The notes beneath the pieces were generated by a model that did not search any database, had not been told where the DNA came from, and saw only the letters and a list, made by a program, of their open reading frames with translations. This document shows, piece by piece, positions 5,079 through 7,952 of a stretch of 7,952 nt of DNA. The DNA comes from Candidatus Krumholzibacteriia bacterium (GTDB lineage Bacteria > Krumholzibacteriota > Krumholzibacteriia > LZORAL124-64-63), in NCBI GenBank assembly GCA_028718575.1, contig JAQULN010000119.1, forward strand, positions 1 through 7,952, read 5' to 3'. Within the stretch, counting starts at the first letter, position 1. Each line of letters starts with the position of its first letter. The position numbers and the translations under genes are program-made.

Positions 5079-6713
5079 ATGGCTGATCGAACCCGCCGCC
5101 GCGCGTACGCGCTCATCGTTTGTGTCATCGCGATCTGCGGGCTGTTGCTCGGCCTTGGCGGCTGCGCGCGCAAGACGCCCGCCGACCGGGCGGCGGCGCT
5201 GCCCACCGACACGCTCTTCTGGCTGCGCATCGACAATCCGCCGGCTCTCGAAACCTCGCTGCAACGGCACGGCGTGTGGGACCTGCTCGTTGCCGAGTTG
5301 GACAGGACCGAGGTCCGCGAGACGCTGAGCGAAACCCTGGGGGTGACCGTCTCGGCGGACCCCGCCGTCGACCTGCACACCCTGCTGGCCTCGCTTGCGA
5401 GCATCGATGTCTCGCTGCATCCGCCGGTCGCAGACGCGGACGAAGCCGATTACCGGTTCGGCATTCGTGTGACGGCGCACAAGGAAGAGCTGCTCGCCGA
5501 CCTCGCCGCGGCGGCGGCTCGCCGCGCGACCGCGACCCGGGATTTGGCCGGCGCGACGGTCCACCTGCTAACCTTCGGCGAGGACCAGGACCAGACGCTC
5601 TGGGTGTGGTGGGCCGACCGCACGCTGCTCGCGGCCAACGACGGCGATCTGCTCGCGTCGCTCCACAGCCGTCTCGCTCGACCGGCCGATGCGGGGCTCG
5701 CCGGCACGACGGCCTACCGCCAGGCGCAGGACGGCAAGGAACACGACCTGCGCCTCTATCTGTCGCCCGATTTTCCCGGCGCCGTGCCGACCATCCTGCG
5801 CGGTCCGGCAGCTGCGTCGTTGCCGGCGATGCCGTCGCTGGTCGAGAAATACGGCTCGCAGGCCTTGTACCTCGGTTTGGATTACGGCCTGACCCGGATG
5901 GTGATGCGCGCCACGATGGCGCCGGACAGCCCGTTGCTGCCGCTGTTCACCTATGATGACCGCAAGAGCCGTTTGCTCGCCCAGTTGCCGGCGGACACCT
6001 ACGCGTGCCTTCTGCAACTCGTGCAGGTGGACGCCCGGAAGGCTGAGATATTCAACGAGCTGCTGCAAGATGTCATGGCGGCGGCTCCGCAGCAGGAGCA
6101 ACTACCCGTCCCGGTGGACGACCCCTTGGCGATGATGGAGACGATGCTCGGCTTCGCGTTGGCGGACGCCGCGTTGTTGACGACCGAGATCGCCGTCGCC
6201 GGCACGGCCTCGCTCTCCCTGCTCACGCTCCTGCACACCGAATCGCCGGCCGACGCCGAGCGCCTGTTGGGCATGCTCTTGAGCAGTCCAGCCTTGGCGT
6301 TCCTGCCGAACGCGGGCGAACGCGAGGTCGCCGGCGCCGTCTTGCACACGTACAGTCTGCCGATGGACCCCCAGGGCCGACTGCACGGGCTCGCCCGCCG
6401 CGACCAGACGGTCATGATGCTGATCGGGGCGGAGTCGGCCGCCGATCTCGATGCCTGCCTTGCCGGCGGCGCCCCCGGCCTGTCGAACGCGCTGCCGCCT
6501 GAGGTTCGCAAGCATCTCGGCGGATCCGGCCATGGCTGGTCGTACGTGGATATCGCCGCCATGGCGCAAGCGCACGGTGGATTGCTGGACGACATCGCAT
6601 CTGATCTGCCGGCGCCGCTCGCGCAGCGCCTACGCAACCTGGTGCTGAGCGCGCGTGTGACCGCGCCGTCGCCGGGTGTGGCGGAGTGGGTGATGGAACT
6701 GGGCGGCCGGTAG
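5079..6713 (+). CDS. Large envelope lipoprotein of unknown function (possibly DUF3352-like)
   Basis: A 544-residue protein beginning MADRTRRRAYALIVCVIAIC: a basic N-terminus, a hydrophobic core (about 10-25) and the lipobox LGGC (26-29), giving an anchor at Cys29. The residues after it (Ala-Arg-Lys) do not include the classic Asp inner-membrane retention signal, so sorting to the outer membrane is plausible. The mature part opens with ALPTDTLFWLRIDN (40-53), reminiscent of DUF3352-type proteins, which start with 'LPADT' and a hydrophobic strand. An aromatic strand (TLWVWWADRTLLAANDG, 173-189) follows. There is no catalytic motif I recognise and no internal membrane span. The start at 5079 is preferred because AAAGGA precedes it and it gives a normal lipoprotein signal. 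The frame also extends back to a TTG at 4992 overlapping the antiporter stop, which would place an Arg-rich tail before the signal. It may be cotranscribed with the antiporter (83-bp gap). Confidence 0.75.
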   Translation: MADRTRRRAYALIVCVIAICGLLLGLGGCARKTPADRAAALPTDTLFWLRIDNPPALETSLQRHGVWDLLVAELDRTEVRETLSETLGVTVSADPAVDLHTLLASLASIDVSLHPPVADADEADYRFGIRVTAHKEELLADLAAAAARRATATRDLAGATVHLLTFGEDQDQTLWVWWADRTLLAANDGDLLASLHSRLARPADAGLAGTTAYRQAQDGKEHDLRLYLSPDFPGAVPTILRGPAAASLPAMPSLVEKYGSQALYLGLDYGLTRMVMRATMAPDSPLLPLFTYDDRKSRLLAQLPADTYACLLQLVQVDARKAEIFNELLQDVMAAAPQQEQLPVPVDDPLAMMETMLGFALADAALLTTEIAVAGTASLSLLTLLHTESPADAERLLGMLLSSPALAFLPNAGEREVAGAVLHTYSLPMDPQGRLHGLARRDQTVMMLIGAESAADLDACLAGGAPGLSNALPPEVRKHLGGSGHGWSYVDIAAMAQAHGGLLDDIASDLPAPLAQRLRNLVLSARVTAPSPGVAEWVMELGGR

Positions 6714-6732
6714 GCGGCCGGTGGACGGCCGC
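6702..6732 (+). terminator. GC-rich hairpin after the lipoprotein gene, with a short tandem repeat
   Basis: Just past the stop codon, GCGGCCG (6714-6720) pairs perfectly with CGGCCGC (6726-6732) around the loop GTGGA. The last codons and the first bases after the stop also form a direct repeat: GGCGGCCGGT at 6702-6711 and again at 6713-6722. No T run follows on either strand. The place between convergent reading frames supports a terminator role, but the repeat may simply be GC-rich slippage. Confidence 0.35.
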
Positions 6733-6745
6733 TGAAGCACCACCC

Positions 6746-7159
6746 TCAGCGTGACGCGAGCCGCGTCTGCAGCTCGGCGCGCACGCTGCGCACGATCCAC
6801 ACCGGCGTGTTATCGCGCCAGGGCATGACGTGGTCGTGGCGATAGACACCTGCCGGTTCGACCGTTTCGAACAACTCCGCCAGCGCCTGCGTACTGCCGC
6901 CGACTACGATCGCCACCGTGACCGGATCGCGCAGCGGCCCCCACAGGTACCAGGTGTTGTGGGCACAATAGACAAGCCCGAGGGCGCGGCGAACATCAAC
7001 GCATGTGGGTTCGTCGCCTTGGCGGTCAGACCGGCTCGTTGCCACAGCCTCCGTCTCGGTGTCGATGCGATCGCCTGCCGCTGCCCGCTGGTTGCGCCGC
7101 GTGCCGTGAGTCCGGCGGAGTGAGTATCGTGCCCGAGCACCTGTGCCGTATCGCCACAT
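6746..7159 (-). pseudogene. Remnant of a GT-C (GT39-like) glycosyltransferase C-terminus
   Basis: The open frame encodes 137 residues. The last 80 or so (about 59-137, bases 6746-6985) resemble the periplasmic C-terminal domain of GT39-type membrane glycosyltransferases. VYCAHNTWYLWGP (63-75) matches their 'SGHN-x-Y-W-L-W-GP' motif. DPVTVAIVVGG then a helix, AGVYRHDHVMPWRDN and PVWIVRSVR follow in the usual order. Residues 1-58 are Arg/Thr-rich and match nothing I know, and the transmembrane catalytic part (normally several hundred residues) is absent upstream on this strand, where the next gene points the other way. No good ribosome-binding site precedes the ATG at 7159, which falls inside a dyad. 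The simplest reading is a truncated, untranslated leftover. Alternatively, only a small protein of unknown role is made. It is related in type to the glycosyltransferase at the left edge, but I see no close sequence match between the two tails. Confidence 0.5.
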
Positions 7160-7175
7160 CTACTGTGATGTGTCG
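7152..7175. repeat. Inverted repeat at the edge of the glycosyltransferase remnant
   Basis: CACATC (7155-7160) and GATGTG (7167-7172) form a perfect dyad around TACTGT; after one mismatch, two further pairs extend it (7152-7153 with 7174-7175). It could be a hairpin or a regulator site upstream of the gene at 7364. There is no T tract. Confidence 0.3.
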
Positions 7176-7222
7176 CGGTTCCACCACGGGTTTTGGCGCC
7201 CGGCGCCGGCGGCACCTATTCC

Positions 7223-7252
7223 TTTATCTCAAATTACGGCAACATGTTACAC
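7223..7252 (+). promoter_or_regulatory. A/T-rich patch, weak promoter candidate for the outer-membrane gene
   Basis: The stretch from about 7217 to 7252 is much more A/T-rich than its surroundings and lies 110-145 bases before the start at 7364. TTTATC (7223-7228) and TTACAC (7247-7252), 18 bases apart, are the best box pair I can find, both poor matches. Between it and the gene lies a small hairpin (CGCCGG 7321-7326 with CCGGCG 7332-7337). Composition is the main support. Confidence 0.2.
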
Positions 7253-7363
7253 GTCCGGCGCGCGCTCAGTCCGGACTGGTACGCCGCCTGCAGTGACACC
7301 CGCGAACGCCAGGCAGTCCACGCCGGAACGACCGGCGACAGCAAGAAGCAAGGAGCGACGACC

Positions 7364-7952
7364 ATGATGACCAGCAAGCGCACCAACACCTGCCCGCTCA
7401 CGATCCTCTCGCTCGCCGCGGCTCTCGCCATCGCCCTGCCGGTGCATGCCGGAGACTGCGAGACGACCACCTGCGCCCGCGACCGCAAGGGCTGGTTTGC
7501 CGGTATCAGCGCAGGCTTCGGCGCGAGCCACTACAGCGAGGACCTCGGCAAACGCACGGTGTCCGACGATCCGTTCGGCGGCGCCCTGGGCGGCTTGCGC
7601 GTCGGCTACGCCGTCAGCAACACCTTCGCTGTGTCGCTCGAGGGCCACGGTTTCGGCTCGAGCGCCGGCCGCCACGAAGACTGGGGCCTGGGCGCCGGCT
7701 TCGTCACGGCGACCTGGTGGCCGCGTGGCGGCGGGTTCTTTGTGCGCACCGGCGTTGGCGCGGGCGGCGGCGAGATCCTGCTGCGCCGGACCGACGAGCT
7801 CGTCGAGGTCGACGACAAAATCGCCGCGATGTTCGGCATCGGTTACGAGTGGCAGATCAGCCGGCGCTTCGCCCTGGGCCTGGCCGCCGACGGCTTCGCC
7901 ATCGATCTCGACGGCGCGGGCGGCGGCGAGGACGAGGCCGCGGGCGCGAGCG
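7364..7952 (+). CDS. Outer-membrane beta-barrel-type protein, N-terminal part
   Basis: The frame runs off the right edge after 196 codons. It begins MMTSKRTNTCPLTILSLAAA with a hydrophobic core and a clear signal-peptidase I site after VHA (residue 29). The mature part starts GDCETTTC, a C-x4-C pair (Cys32, Cys37). It continues with alternating polar/hydrophobic strands rich in Gly and aromatics: GWFAGISAGFGASHYS (43-58), GGALGGLRVGYAVSNTFAVS (72-91), WGLGAGFVTATWW (107-119), FFVRTGVGAGGG (125-136), AAMFGIGYEWQISRRFALGL (154-173). The pattern fits the OmpA/OmpX-type 'outer membrane beta-barrel' superfamily. Proteins like this act as small porins, adhesins or structural proteins; the function here is open. 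AAGGAG ends eight bases before the ATG at 7364, making it a better start than the ATG right after it. The end lies outside the window, so the strand number and any C-terminal domain are unknown. Confidence 0.75.
   Translation, partial: MMTSKRTNTCPLTILSLAAALAIALPVHAGDCETTTCARDRKGWFAGISAGFGASHYSEDLGKRTVSDDPFGGALGGLRVGYAVSNTFAVSLEGHGFGSSAGRHEDWGLGAGFVTATWWPRGGGFFVRTGVGAGGGEILLRRTDELVEVDDKIAAMFGIGYEWQISRRFALGLAADGFAIDLDGAGGGEDEAAGAS

Noticed and set aside
4857..5564. 235-codon minus-strand frame opposite the antiporter end and lipoprotein start
   Set aside because: Arg/Gly/Ala-rich antisense shadow with no recognisable domain, common in high-GC DNA.
5120..5956. 278-codon plus-strand frame inside the lipoprotein gene
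   Set aside because: Alternate-frame shadow. Composition is Arg/Pro-heavy and it lacks a start signal, while the in-frame protein has a lipobox.
7234..7839. Minus-strand frames opposite the beta-barrel gene
   Set aside because: No motifs. The plus-strand frame there has a ribosome-binding site, a signal peptide and barrel-like strands.
1..7952. tRNA, rRNA, CRISPR array, insertion sequence, toxin-antitoxin or phage genes
   Set aside because: No cloverleaf or rRNA-like stretch, no regularly spaced repeats, no transposase or integrase motif and no terminal inverted repeats flanking a gene were seen on either strand.

Overview
The window is high-GC DNA from what looks like a Gram-negative, probably proteobacterial, chromosome. 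Two proteins carry lipobox signal peptides, one has a Sec signal peptide followed by outer-membrane beta-barrel-type strands, and one is an inner-membrane cation/proton antiporter. No rRNA, tRNA, CRISPR array, transposase, integrase or phage gene is visible. The species cannot be named from the sequence alone. Family calls below come from motif reading, not from database searches.

Layout. (a) 1-915, plus strand: the C-terminal part of a GT-C (GT39-like) membrane glycosyltransferase that enters from the left edge. (b) 991-3355: four genes, all on the minus strand. In transcription order they are a small secreted Cys-containing protein (3355-2984), a 45-residue single-span membrane protein (2940-2803), a lipoprotein alpha/beta hydrolase with an intact Ser-Asp-His triad (2640-1720), and a permuted NlpC/P60-like (YiiX/LRAT-type) thiol enzyme (1665-991). 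A perfect 34-bp palindrome sits between the second and third genes. (c) 3356-3492: a divergent intergenic region with candidate promoters and a short inverted repeat. (d) 3493-4995, plus strand: a CPA1-type K+(Na+)/H+ antiporter of the NhaP2/CvrA kind with a C-terminal RCK_C/TrkA_C-like domain. It is followed by a 544-residue lipoprotein of unknown function (5079-6713). (e) 6746-7159, minus strand: an open frame whose last 80 or so residues resemble the C-terminus of another GT-C glycosyltransferase. It looks like a decayed remnant. (f) 7364 to the right edge, plus strand: the start of an outer-membrane beta-barrel-type protein.

How the genes fit together. Nearly everything concerns the cell envelope: sugar transfer, a lipoprotein hydrolase, a possible amide or ester thiol hydrolase, ion homeostasis, a surface lipoprotein and a porin-like barrel. 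The minus-strand cluster is the only group that hints at a shared role, with one secreted, one membrane, one lipid-anchored and one probably cytoplasmic product. The palindrome may split it into two transcripts. I see no clear evidence of a complete undescribed defence, secretion or biosynthetic system. The best leads are that cluster, the palindrome and the unrecognised small proteins.
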